From positions 3,082,678 to 3,146,677 of the forward strand of contig JAJQJQ010000030.1 in assembly GCA_028622995.1 (NCBI GenBank): a stretch of 64,000 bases of DNA, in the 5' to 3' direction. Source of the stretch: Panagrolaimus kolymaensis. Its lineage: Eukaryota; Nematoda; Chromadorea; Rhabditida; Panagrolaimidae. Numbering within the stretch: position 1 is the stretch's first letter; each line of letters opens with the position of its first letter. The notes below the pieces were generated by a model. It made no database searches. It was not told the origin of the DNA and was given only the letters and a program-made list of their open reading frames with translations. Positions 1 through 13,285 of the stretch are shown piece by piece. The position numbers and the translations under genes were made by a program.

Positions 1-135
1 TTTTGATTTAATAAATTTTAATGGATCCGCTAACATATTTATGATGCTTCCAATAACAAAACCATCAAGATTTTCTGAAAGCTTAAGGTCGTTTATTTCC
101 TATAAAAAAGGAAAAACTATAACAAAAAATAATTT
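1..135 (+). repeat. Representative satellite monomer (landmark map)
   Basis: Monomer phase is set arbitrarily at base 1. Landmarks: AATAAA at 10-15; a BamHI-type GGATCC at 23-28; tandem ATGATG at 41-46; the hypervariable CCAATAAC at 50-57, where many units read CCATAAAC; a CCA or CGA codon at 62-64; a HindIII-type AAGCTT at 79-84; A or G at 85; a CpG at 90-91 sometimes decayed to CA; TATAAAAA at 101-108; A or T at 121; an A6-T-A-A-T7 dyad running from 124 into the next unit. G+C is 32 of 135 bases in this copy. The two restriction sites are in nearly every monomer, so either enzyme should give a 135-bp ladder. Monomers at about 1,946, 3,296 and 6,131 lose AAGCTT because they read AAGATT. Confidence 0.95.
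96..114 (+). repeat. Short inverted repeat TTTCCT/AGGAAA in the monomer
   Basis: TTTCCT at 96-101 is the reverse complement of AGGAAA at 109-114, separated by a 7-base A-rich loop at 102-108. The dyad recurs in nearly every monomer. It is weakened where the right arm reads AGGTAA (for example near 380, 39,937, 40,747, 52,621, 56,266 and 60,181) and destroyed where GG is replaced by T (36,156, 48,707, 49,921). Any structural role is inference. Confidence 0.75.
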
Positions 136-138
136 TTT
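124..138 (+). repeat. A/T dyad spanning the monomer junction
   Basis: AAAAAAT-A-ATTTTTT is a perfect 15-base dyad with a single central base, lying across the arbitrary monomer boundary and recurring in nearly every unit. With TATAAAAAA upstream and the intervening A5 run it forms a series of A/T tracts centred near 106, 114, 126 and 136. Approximately helical spacing suggests intrinsic bending; this is a prediction only. Three successive monomers at 47,644-47,916 shorten the A run to five. Confidence 0.7.
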
Positions 139-2215
139 TGATTTAATAAATTTTAATGGATCCGCTAACATATTTATGATGCTTCCAATAACAAAACCAT
201 CAAGATTTTCTGAAAGCTTGAGGTCGTTTATTTACTATAAAAAAGGAAAAACTATAACAAAAAATAATTTTTTTGATTTAATAAATTTTAATGGATCCGC
301 TAACATATTTATGATGCTTCCATAAACAAAACGATCAAGATTTTCTGAAAGCTTGAGGTCGTTTATTTCCTATAAAAAAGGTAAAAATATAACAAAAAAT
401 AATTTTTTTGATTTAATAAATTTTAATGGATCCGCTAACATATTTATGATGCTTCCAATAAATAAACCATCAAGATTTTCTGAAAGCTTAAGGTCGTTTA
501 TTTCCTATAAAAAAGGAAAAACTATAACAAAAAATAATTTTTTTGATTTAATAAATTTTAATGGATCCGCTAACATATTTATGATGCTTCCAATAACAAA
601 ACCATCAAGATTTTCTGAAAGCTTGAGGTCGTTTATTTCCTATAAAAAAGGAAAAACTATAACAAAAAATAATTTTTTTGATTTAATAAATTTTAATGGA
701 TCCGCTAACATATTTATGATGCTTCCAATAACAAAACCATCAAGATTTTCTGAAAGCTTGAGGTCGTTTATTTCCTATAAAAAAGGAAAAACTATAACAA
801 AAAATAATTTTTTTGATTTAATAAATTTTAATGGATCCGCTAACATATTTATGATGCTTCCAATAACAAAACCATCAAGATTTTCTGAAAGCTTGAGGTC
901 GTTTATTTCCTATAAAAAAGGAAAAACTATAACAAAAAATAATTTTTTTGATTTAATAAATTTTAATGGATCCGCTAACATATTTATGATGCTTCCATAA
1001 ACAAAACCATCAAGATTTTCTGAAAGCTTGAGGTCGTTTATTTCCTATAAAAAAGGAAAAACTATAACAAAAAATATTTTTTTTGATTTAATAAATTTTA
1101 ATGGATCCGCTAACATATTTATGATGCTTCCAATAACAAAACCATCAAGATTTTCTGAAAGCTTGAGGTCGTTTATTTCCTATAAAAAAGGAAAAACTAT
1201 AACAAAAAATAATTTTTTTGATTTAATAAATTTTAATGGATCCGCTAACATATTTATGATGCTTCCAATAAATAAACCATCAAGATTTTCTGAAAGCTTA
1301 AGGTCGTTTATTTCCTATAAAAAAGGAAAAACTATAACAAAAAATAATTTTTTTGATTTAATAAATTTTAATGGATCCGCTAACATATTTATGATGCTTC
1401 CAATAACAAAACGATCAAGATTTTCTGAAAGCTTGAGGTCGTTTATTTCCTATAAAAAAGGAAAAACTATAACAAAAAATAATTTTTTTGATTTAATAAA
1501 TTTTAATGGATCCGCTAACATATTTATGATGCTTCCAATAACAAAACCATCAAGATTTTCTGAAAGCTTGAGGTCGTTTATTTCCTATAAAAAAGGAAAA
1601 ACTATAACAAAAAATAATTTTTTTGATTTAATAAATTTTAATGGATCCGCTAACATATTTATGATGCTTCCAATAACAAAACCATCAAGATTTTCTGAAA
1701 GCTTAAGGTCGTTTATTTCCTATAAAAAAGGAAAAACTATAACAAAAAATAATTTTTTTGATTTAATAAATTTTAATGGATCCGCTAACATATTTATGAT
1801 GCTTCCAATAACAAAACCATCAAGATTTTCTGAAAGCTTGAGGTCGTTTATTTCCTATAAAAAAGGAAAAACTATAACAAAAAATAATTTTTTTGATTTA
1901 ATAAATTTTAATGGATCCGCTAACATATTTATGATGCTTCCAATAACAAAACCATTTAGATTTTCTGAAAGATTAAGGTCGTTTATTTCCTATAAAAAAG
2001 GAAAAACTATAACAAAAAATAATTTTTTTGATTTAATAAATTTTAATGGATCCGCTAACATATTTATGATGCTTCCAATAACAAAACCATCAAGATTTTC
2101 TGAAAGCTTAAGGTCGTTTATTTCCTATAAAAAAGGAAAAACTATAACAAAAAATAATTTTTTTGATTTAATAAATTTTAATGGATCCGCTAACATATTT
2201 ATGATGCTTCCATAA

Positions 2216-5200
2216 ACAAAACGATCAAGATTTTCTGAAAGCTTGAGGTCGTTTATTTCCTATAAAAAAGGAAAAACTATAACAAAAAATAATTTTTTTG
2301 ATTTAATAAATTTTAATGGATCCGCTAACATATTTATGATGCTTCCAATAAATAAACCATCAAGATTTTCTGAAAGCTTAAGGTCGTTTATTTCCTATAA
2401 AAAAGGAAAAACTATAACAAAAAATAATTTTTTTGATTTAATAAATTTTAATGGATCCGCTAACATATTTATGATGCTTCCAATAACAAAACCATCAAGA
2501 TTTTCTGAAAGCTTGAGGTCGTTTATTTCCTATAAAAAAGGAAAAACTATAACAAAAAATAATTTTTTTGATTTAATAAATTTTAATGGATCCGCTAACA
2601 TATTTATGATGCTTCCATAAACAAAACCATCAAGATTTTCTGAAAGCTTGAGGTCGTTTATTTCCTATAAAAAAGGAAAAACTATAACAAAAAATAATTT
2701 TTTTGATTTAATAAATTTTAATGGATCCGCTAACATATTTATGATGCTTCCAATAAATAAACCATCAAGATTTTCTGAAAGCTTAAGGTCGTTTATTTCC
2801 TATAAAAAAGGAAAAACTATAACAAAAAATAATTTTTTTGATTTAATAAATTTTAATGGATCCGCTAACATATTTATGATGCTTCCAATAACAAAACGAT
2901 CAAGATTTTCTGAAAGCTTGAGGTCGTTTATTTCCTATAAAAAAGGAAAAACTATAACAAAAAATAATTTTTTTGATTTAATAAATTTTAATGGATCCGC
3001 TAACATATTTATGATGCTTCCAATAACAAAACCATCAAGATTTTCTGAAAGCTTGAGGTCGTTTATTTCCTATAAAAAAGGAAAAACTATAACAAAAAAT
3101 AATTTTTTTGATTTAATAAATTTTAATGGATCCGCTAACATATTTATGATGCTTCCAATAACAAAACCATCAAGATTTTCTGAAAGCTTAAGGTCGTTTA
3201 TTTCCTATAAAAAAGGAAAAACTATAACAAAAAATAATTTTTTTGATTTAATAAATTTTAATGGATCCGCTAACATATTTATGATGCTTCCAATAACAAA
3301 ACCATCAAGATTTTCTGAAAGATTAAGGTCGTTTATTTCCTATAAAAAAGGAAAAACTATAACAAAAAATAATTTTTTTGATTTAATAAATTTTAATGGA
3401 TCCGCTAACATATTTATGATGCTTCCAATAACAAAACCATCAAGATTTTCTGAAAGCTTGAGGTCGTTTATTTCCTATAAAAAAGGAAAAACTATAACAA
3501 AAAATAATTTTTTTGATTTAATAAATTTTAATGGATCCGCTAACATATTTATGATGCTTCCAATAACAAAACCATCAAGATTTTCTGAAAGCTTGAGGTC
3601 GTTTATTTCCTATAAAAAAGGAAAAACTTTAACAAAAAATAATTTTTTTGATTTAATAAATTTTAATGGATCCGCTAACATATTTATGATGCTTCCATAA
3701 ACAAAACGATCAAGATTTTCTGAAAGCTTGAGGTCGTTTATTTCCTATAAAAAAGGAAAAACTATAACAAAAAATAATTTTTTTGATTTAATAAATTTTA
3801 ATGGATCCGCTAACATATTTATGATGCTTCCAATAACAAAACCATCAAGATTTTCTGAAAGCTTAAGGTCGTTTATTTCCTATAAAAAAGGAAAAACTAT
3901 AACAAAAAATAATTTTTTTGATTTAATAAATTTTAATGGATCCGCTAACATATTTATGATGCTTCCATAAACAAAACGATCAAGATTTTCTGAAAGCTTG
4001 AGTTCGTTTATTTCCTATAAAAAAGGAAAAACTATAACAAAAAATAATTTTTTTGATTTAATAAATTTTAATGGATCCGCTAACATATTTATGATGCTTC
4101 CAATAACAAAACGATCAAGATTTTCTGAAAGCTTGAGGTCGTTTATTTCCTATAAAAAAGGAAAAACTATTACAAAAAATAATTTTTTTGATTTAATAAA
4201 TTTTAATGGATCCGCTAACATATTTATGATGCTTCCAATAACAAAACGATCAAGATTTTCTGAAAGCTTGAGGTCGTTTATTTCCTATAAAAAAGGAAAA
4301 ACTATAACAAAAAATAATTTTTTTGATTTAATAAATTTTAATGGATCCGCTAACATATTTATGATGCTTCCAATAACAAAACGATCAAGATTTTCTGAAA
4401 GCTTGAGGTCGTTTATTTCCTATAAAAAAGGAAAAACTATTACAAAAAATAATTTTTTTGATTTAATAAATTTTAATGGATCCGCTAACATATTTATGAT
4501 GCTTCCAATAACAAAACGATCAAGATTTTCTGAAAGCTTGAGGTCGTTTATTTCCTATAAAAAAGGAAAAACTATAACAAAAAATAATTTTTTTGATTTA
4601 ATAAATTTTAATGGATCCGCTAACATATTTATGATGCTTCCAATAACAAAACCATCAAGATTTTCTGAAAGCTTAAGGTCGTTTATTTCCTATAAAAAAG
4701 GAAAAACTATAACAAAAAATAATTTTTTTGATTTAATAAATTTTAATGGATCCGCTAACATATTTATGATGCTTCCATAAACAAAACGATCAAGATTTTC
4801 TGAAAGCTTGAGGTCGTTTATTTCCTATAAAAAAGGAAAAACTATAACAAAAAATAATTTTTTTGATTTAATAAATTTTAATGGATCCGCTAACATATTT
4901 ATGATGCTTCCAATAACAAAACCATCAAGATTTTCTGAAAGCTTAAGGTCGTTTATTTCCTATAAAAAAGGAAAAACTATAAGAAAAAATAATTTTTTTG
5001 ATTTAATAAATTTTAATGGATCCGCTAACATATTTATGATGCTTCCATAAACAAAACGATCAAGATTTTCTGAAAGCTTGAGGTCGTTTATTTCCTATAA
5101 AAAAGGAAAAACTATAACAAAAAATAATTTTTTTGATTTAATAAATTTTAATGGATCCGCTAACATATTTATGATGCTTCCAATAAATAAACCATCAAGA

Positions 5201-7615
5201 TTTTCTGAAAGCTTAAGGTCGTTTATTTCCTATAAAAAAGGAAAAACTATAACAAAAAATAATTTTTTTGATTTAATAAATTTTAATGGATCCGCTAACA
5301 TATTTATGATGCTTCCAATAACAAAACCATCAAGATTTTCTGAAAGCTTGAGGTCGTTTATTTCCTATAAAAAAGGAAAAACTATAACAAAAAATAATTT
5401 TTTTGATTTAATAAATTTTAATGGATCCGCTAACATATTTATGATGCTTCCATAAACAAAACCATCAAGATTTTCTGAAAGCTTGAGGTCGTTTATTTCC
5501 TATAAAAAAGGAAAAACTATAACAAAAAATAATTTTTTTGATTTAATAAATTTTAATGGATCCGCTAACATATTTATGATGCTTCCAATAAATAAACCAT
5601 CAAGATTTTCTGAAAGCTTAAGGTCGTTTATTTCCTATAAAAAAGGAAAAACTATAACAAAAAATAATTTTTTTGATTTAATAAATTTTAATGGATCCGC
5701 TAACATATTTATGATGCTTCCAATAACAAAACGATCAAGATTTTCTGAAAGCTTGAGGTCGTTTATTTCCTATAAAAAAGGAAAAACTATAACAAAAAAT
5801 AATTTTTTTGATTTAATAAATTTTAATGGATCCGCTAACATATTTATGATGCTTCCAATAACAAAACCATCAAGATTTTCTGAAAGCTTGAGGTCGTTTA
5901 TTTCCTATAAAAAAGGAAAAACTATAACAAAAAATAATTTTTTTGATTTAATAAATTTTAATGGATCCGCTAACATATTTATGATGCTTCCAATAACAAA
6001 ACCATCAAGATTTTCTGAAAGCTTAAGGTCGTTTATTTCCTATAAAAAAGGAAAAACTATAACAAAAAATAATTTTTTTGATTTAATAAATTTTAATGGA
6101 TCCGCTAACATATTTATGATGCTTCCAATAACAAAACCATCAAGATTTTCTGAAAGATTAAGGTCGTTTATTTCCTATAAAAAAGGAAAAACTATAACAA
6201 AAAATAATTTTTTTGATTTAATAAATTTTAATGGATCCGCTAACATATTTATGATGCTTCCAATAACAAAACCATCAAGATTTTCTGAAAGCTTGAGGTC
6301 GTTTATTTCCTATAAAAAAGGAAAAACTATAACAAAAAATAATTTTTTTGATTTAATAAATTTTAATGGATCCGCTAACATATTTATGATGCTTCCAATA
6401 ACAAAACCATCAAGATTTTCTGAAAGCTTGAGGTCGTTTATTTCCTATAAAAAAGGAAAAACTTTAACAAAAAATAATTTTTTTGATTTAATAAATTTTA
6501 ATGGATCCGCTAACATATTTATGATGCTTCCATAAACAAAACGATCAAGATTTTCTGAAAGCTTGAGGTCGTTTATTTCCTATAAAAAAGGAAAAACTAT
6601 AACAAAAAATAATTTTTTTGATTTAATAAATTTTAATGGATCCGCTAACATATTTATGATGCTTCCAATAACAAAACCATCAAGATTTTCTGAAAGCTTA
6701 AGGTCGTTTATTTCCTATAAAAAAGGAAAAACTATAACAAAAAATAATTTTTTTGATTTAATAAATTTTAATGGATCCGCTAACATATTTATGATGCTTC
6801 CATAAACAAAACGATCAAGATTTTCTGAAAGCTTGAGTTCGTTTATTTCCTATAAAAAAGGAAAAACTATAACAAAAAATAATTTTTTTGATTTAATAAA
6901 TTTTAATGGATCCGCTAACATATTTATGATGCTTCCAATAACAAAACGATCAAGATTTTCTGAAAGCTTGAGGTCGTTTATTTCCTATAAAAAAGGAAAA
7001 ACTATTACAAAAAATAATTTTTTTGATTTAATAAATTTTAATGGATCCGCTAACATATTTATGATGCTTCCAATAACAAAACGATCAAGATTTTCTGAAA
7101 GCTTGAGGTCGTTTATTTCCTATAAAAAAGGAAAAACTATAACAAAAAATAATTTTTTTGATTTAATAAATTTTAATGGATCCGCTAACATATTTATGAT
7201 GCTTCCAATAACAAAACGATCAAGATTTTCTGAAAGCTTGAGGTCGTTTATTTCCTATAAAAAAGGAAAAACTATTACAAAAAATAATTTTTTTGATTTA
7301 ATAAATTTTAATGGATCCGCTAACATATTTATGATGCTTCCAATAACAAAACGATCAAGATTTTCTGAAAGCTTGAGGTCGTTTATTTCCTATAAAAAAG
7401 GAAAAACTATAACAAAAAATAATTTTTTTGATTTAATAAATTTTAATGGATCCGCTAACATATTTATGATGCTTCCAATAACAAAACCATCAAGATTTTC
7501 TGAAAGCTTAAGGTCGTTTATTTCCTATAAAAAAGGAAAAACTATAACAAAAAATAATTTTTTTGATTTAATAAATTTTAATGGATCCGCTAACATATTT
7601 ATGATGCTTCCATAA
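2216..7615 (+). repeat. Tandem duplication with 21-mer (2,835-bp) period
   Basis: Bases 2,216-4,780 recur at 5,051-7,615, an offset of exactly 21 monomers. The order of variant monomers matches over 19 units. Shared rare markers include AAGATT in place of AAGCTT (3,296-3,330 and 6,131-6,160), ACTTTAAC in place of ACTATAAC (3,625 and 6,460 regions), GAGTTCG in place of GAGGTCG (4,001 and 6,836 regions) and the same order of TAA-bearing monomers. The last two units of the period differ: AAGAAAAAAT near 4,981 in one copy, AATAAATTTT near 7,690 in the other. A partial, more diverged relative appears at about 1,271-2,215. Confidence 0.88.
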
Positions 7616-10600
7616 ACAAAACGATCAAGATTTTCTGAAAGCTTGAGGTCGTTTATTTCCTATAAAAAAGGAAAAACTATAACAAAAAATAAATTTTTTG
7701 ATTTAATAAATTTTAATGGATCCGCTAACATATTTATGATGCTTCCAATAAATAAACCATCAAGATTTTCTGAAAGCTTAAGGTCGTTTATTTCCTATAA
7801 AAAAGGAAAAACTATAACAAAAAATAATTTTTTTGATTTAATAAATTTTAATGGATCCGCTAACATATTTATGATGCTTCCAATAACAAAACCATCAAGA
7901 TTTTCTGAAAGCTTGAGGTCGTTTATTTCCTATAAAAAAGGAAAAACTATAACAAAAAATAATTTTTTTGATTTAATAAATTTTAATGGATCCGCTAACA
8001 TATTTATGATGCTTCCAATAACAAAACCATCAAGATTTTCTGAAAGCTTGAGGTCGTTTATTTCCTATAAAAAAGGAAAAACTATAACAAAAAATAATTT
8101 TTTTGATTTAATAAATTTTAATGGATCCGCTAACATATTTATGATGCTTCCAATAACAAAACGATCAAGATTTTCTGAAAGCTTGAGGTCGTTTATTTCC
8201 TATAAAAAAGGAAAAACTATAACAAAAAATAATTTTTTTGATTTAATAAATTTTAATGGATCCGCTAACATATTTATGATGCTTCCAGTAACAAAACGAT
8301 CAAGATTTTCTGAAAGCTTGATGTCGTTTATTTCCTATAAAAAAGGAAAAACTATAACAAAAAATAATTTTTTTGATTTAATAAATTTTAATGGATCCGC
8401 TAACATATTTATGATGCTTCCAATAACAAAACGATCAAGATTTTCTGAAAGCTTGAGGTCGTTTATTTCCTATAAAAAAGGAAAAACTATAACAAGAAAT
8501 AATTTTTTTGATTTAATAAATTTTAATGGATCCGCTAACATATTTATGATGCTTCCAATAACAAAACCATCAAGATTTTCTGAAAGCTTAAGGTCGTTTA
8601 TTTCCTATAAAAAAGGAAAAACTATAACAAAAAATAATTTTTTTGATTTAATAAATTTTAATGGATCCGCTAACATATTTATGATGCTTCCAATAACAAA
8701 ACGATCAAGATTTTCTGAAAGCTTGAGGTCGTTTATTTCCTATAAAAAAGGAAAAACTATAACAAAAAATAATTTTTTTGATTTAATAAATTTTAATGGA
8801 TCCGCTAACATATTTATGATGCTTCCATAAACAAAACGATCAAGATTTTCTGAAAGCTTGAGGTCGTTTATTTCCTATAAAAAAGGAAAAACTATAACAA
8901 AAAATAATTTTTTTGATTTAATAAATTTTAATGGATCCGCTAACATATTTATGATGCTTCCAATAAATAAACCATCAAGATTTTCTGAAAGCTTAAGGTC
9001 GTTTATTTCCTATAAAAAAGGAAAAACTATAACAAAAAATAATTTTTTTGATTTAATAAATTTTAATGGATCCGCTAACATATTTATGATGCTTCCAATA
9101 ACAAAACCATCAAGATTTTCTGAAAGCTTGAGGTCGTTTATTTCCTATAAAAAAGGAAAAACTATAACAAAAAATAATTTTTTTGATTTAATAAATTTTA
9201 ATGGATCCGCTAACATATTTATGATGCTTCCAATAACAAAACCATCAAGATTTTCTGAAAGCTTGAGGTCGTTTATTTCCTATAAAAAAGGAAAAACTAT
9301 AACAAAAAATAATTTTTTTGATTTAATAAATTTTAATGGATCCGCTAACATATTTATGATGCTTCCAATAACAAAACGATCAAGATTTTCTGAAAGCTTG
9401 AGGTCGTTTATTTCCTATAAAAAAGGAAAAACTATAACAAAAAATAATTTTTTTGATTTAATAAATTTTAATGGATCCGCTAACATATTTATGATGCTTC
9501 CAGTAACAAAACGATCAAGATTTTCTGAAAGCTTGATGTCGTTTATTTCCTATAAAAAAGGAAAAACTATAACAAAAAATAATTTTTTTGATTTAATAAA
9601 TTTTAATGGATCCGCTAACATATTTATGATGCTTCCAATAACAAAACGATCAAGATTTTCTGAAAGCTTGAGGTCGTTTATTTCCTATAAAAAAGGAAAA
9701 ACTATAACAAAAAATAATTTTTTTGATTTAATAAATTTTAATGGATCCGCTAACATATTTATGATGCTTCCAGTAACAAAACGATCAAGATTTTCTGAAA
9801 GCTTGATGTCGTTTATTTCCTATAAAAAAGGAAAAACTATAACAAAAAATAATTTTTTTGATTTAATAAATTTTAATGGATCCGCTAACATATTTATGAT
9901 GCTTCCATAAACAAAACGATCAAGATTTTCTGAAAGCTTGAGGTCGTTTATTTCCTATAAAAAAGGAAAAACTATAACAAAAAATAATTTTTTTGATTTA
10001 ATAAATTTTAATGGATCCGCTAACATATTTATGATGCTTCCAATAAATAAACCATCAAGATTTTCTGAAAGCTTAAGGTCGTTTATTTCCTATAAAAAAG
10101 GAAAAACTATAACAAAAAATAATTTTTTTGATTTAATAAATTTTAATGGATCCGCTAACATATTTATGATGCTTCCAATAACAAAACCATCAAGATTTTC
10201 TGAAAGCTTGAGGTCGTTTATTTCCTATAAAAAAGGAAAAACTATAACAAAAAATAATTTTTTTGATTTAATAAATTTTAATGGATCCGCTAACATATTT
10301 ATGATGCTTCCAATAACAAAACGATCAAGATTTTCTGAAAGCTTAAGGTCGTTTATTTCCTATAAAAAAGGAAAAACTATAACAAAAAATAATTTTTTTG
10401 ATTTAATAAATTTTAATGGATCCGCTAACATATTTATGATGCTTCCATAAACAAAACGATCAAGATTTTCTGAAAGCTTGAGGTCGTTTATTTCCTATAA
10501 AAAAGGAAAAACTATAACAAAAAATAATTTTTTTGATTTAATAAATTTTAATGGATCCGCTAACATATTTATGATGCTTCCAATAACAAAACCATCAAGA

Positions 10601-13285
10601 TTTTCTGAAAGCTTGAGGTCGTTTATTTCCTATAAAAAAGGAAAAACTATAACAAAAAATAATTTTTTTGATTTAATAAATTTTAATGGATCCGCTAACA
10701 TATTTATGATGCTTCCAATAACAAAACGATCAAGATTTTCTGAAAGCTTGAGGTCGTTTATTTCCTATAAAAAAGGAAAAACTATAACAAAAAATAATTT
10801 TTTTGATTTAATAAATTTTAATGGATCCGCTAACATATTTATGATGCTTCCAATAACAAAACGATCAAGATTTTCTGAAAGCTTGAGGTCGTTTATTTCC
10901 TATAAAAAAGGAAAAACTATAACAAAAAATAATTTTTTTGATTTAATAAATTTTAATGGATCCGCTAACATATTTATGATGCTTCCAATAACAAAACGAT
11001 CAAGATTTTCTGAAAGCTTGAGGTCGTTTATTTCCTATAAAAAAGGAAAAACTATAACAAAAAATAATTTTTTTGATTTAATAAATTTTAATGGATCCGC
11101 TAACATATTTATGATGCTTCCAGTAACAAAACGATCAAGATTTTCTGAAAGCTTGATGTCGTTTATTTCCTATAAAAAAGGAAAAACTATAACAAAAAAT
11201 AATTTTTTTGATTTAATAAATTTTAATGGATCCGCTAACATATTTATGATGCTTCCAATAACAAAACGATCAAGATTTTCTGAAAGCTTGAGGTCGTTTA
11301 TTTCCTATAAAAAAGGAAAAACTATAACAAAAAATAATTTTTTTGATTTAATAAATTTTAATGGATCCGCTAACATATTTATGATGCTTCCAATAACAAA
11401 ACGATCAAGATTTTCTGAAAGCTTGATGTCGTTTATTTCCTATAAAAAAGGAAAAACTATAACAAAAAATAATTTTTTTGATTTAATAAATTTTAATGGA
11501 TCCGCTAACATATTTATGATGCTTCCAATAACAAAACGATCAAGATTTTCTGAAAGCTTGAGGTCGTTTATTTCCTATAAAAAAGGAAAAACTATAACAA
11601 AAAATAATTTTTTTGATTTAATAAATTTTAATGGATCCGCTAACATATTTATGATGCTTCCATAAACAAAACGATCAAGATTTTCTGAAAGCTTGAGGTC
11701 ATTTATTTCCTATAAAAAAGGAAAAACTATAACAAAAAATAATTTTTTTGATTTAATAATTTTTAATGGATCCGCTAACATATTTATGATGCTTCCATAA
11801 ACAAAACGATCAAGATTTTCTGAAAGCTTGAGGTCGTTTATTTCCTATAAAAAAGGAAAAACTATAACAAAAAATAATTTTTTTGATTTAATAAATTTTA
11901 ATGGATCCGCTAACATATTTATGATGCTTCCAATAACAAAACGATCAAGATTTTCTGAAAGCTTGAGGTCGTTTATTTCCTATAAAAAAGGAAAAACTAT
12001 AACAAAAAATAATTTTTTTGATTTAATAAATTTTAATGGATCCGCTAACATATTTATGATGCTTCCAATAACAAAACGATCAAGATTTTCTGAAAGCTTG
12101 AGGTCGTTTATTTCCTATAAAAAAGGAAAAACTATAACAAAAAATAATTTTTTTGATTTAATAAATTTTAATGGATCCGCTAACATATTTATGATGCTTC
12201 CAATAACAAAACGATCAAGATTTTCTGAAAGCTTGAGGTCGTTTATTTCCTATAAAAAAGGAAAAACTATAACAAAAAATAATTTTTTTGATTTAATAAA
12301 TTTTAATGGATCCGCTAACATATTTATGATGCTTCCAGTAACAAAACGATCAAGATTTTCTGAAAGCTTGATGTCGTTTATTTCCTATAAAAAAGGAAAA
12401 ACTATAACAAAAAATAATTTTTTTGATTTAATAAATTTTAATGGATCCGCTAACATATTTATGATGCTTCCAATAACAAAACGATCAAGATTTTCTGAAA
12501 GCTTGAGGTCGTTTATTTCCTATAAAAAAGGAAAAACTATAACAAAAAATAATTTTTTTGATTTAATAAATTTTAATGGATCCGCTAACATATTTATGAT
12601 GCTTCCAATAACAAAACGATCAAGATTTTCTGAAAGCTTGAGGTCGTTTATTTCCTATAAAAAAGGAAAAACTATTACAAAAAATAATTTTTTTGATTTA
12701 ATAAATTTTAATGGATCCGCTAACATATTTATGATGCTTCCAATAACAAAACGATCAAGATTTTCTGAAAGCTTGAGGTCGTTTATTTCCTATAAAAAAG
12801 GAAAAACTATTACAAAAAATAATTTTTTTGATTTAATAAATTTTAATGGATCCGCTAACATATTTATGATGCTTCCAATAACAAAACGATCAAGATTTTC
12901 TGAAAGCTTGAGGTCGTTTATTTCCTATAAAAAAGGAAAAACTATAACAAAAAATAATTTTTTTGATTTAATAAATTTTAATGGATCCGCTAACATATTT
13001 ATGATGCTTCCAATAACAAAACGATCAAGATTTTCTGAAAGCTTGAGGTCATTTATTTCCTATAAAAAAGGAAAAACTATAACAAAAAATAATTTTTTTG
13101 ATTTAATAAATTTTAATGGATCCGCTAACATATTTATGATGCTTCCAATAACAAAACGATCAAGATTTTCTGAAAGCTTGAGGTCGTTTATTTCCTATAA
13201 AAAAGGAAAAACTATTACAAAAAATAATTTTTTTGATTTAATAAATTTTAATGGATCCGCTAACATATTTATGATGCTTCCATAA
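7616..13285 (+). repeat. Local subfamily domain with CAGTAAC and GATGTCG variants
   Basis: Two substitutions, CAATAAC to CAGTAAC and GAGGTCG to GATGTCG, occur only here, near 8,288/8,332, 9,503/9,537, 9,773/9,807, 11,123/11,157 and 12,338/12,372. The second also appears alone near 11,427. They are normally in the same monomer and so mark one local lineage. Blocks starting at 7,616 and 8,831 match in monomer order for about seven units, a 9-monomer (1,215-bp) offset. The region also shows GTCG to GTCA changes at 11,701 and 13,051. Confidence 0.8.

Noticed and set aside
50..57. CCAATAAC to CCATAAAC as a two-base inversion
   Set aside because: AT is its own reverse complement, so inversion would not change it; a double substitution or paired slippage is needed.
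101..108. TATAAAAA as a genuine promoter
   Set aside because: The motif is in nearly every monomer and is expected in such A+T-rich DNA; no gene lies downstream.
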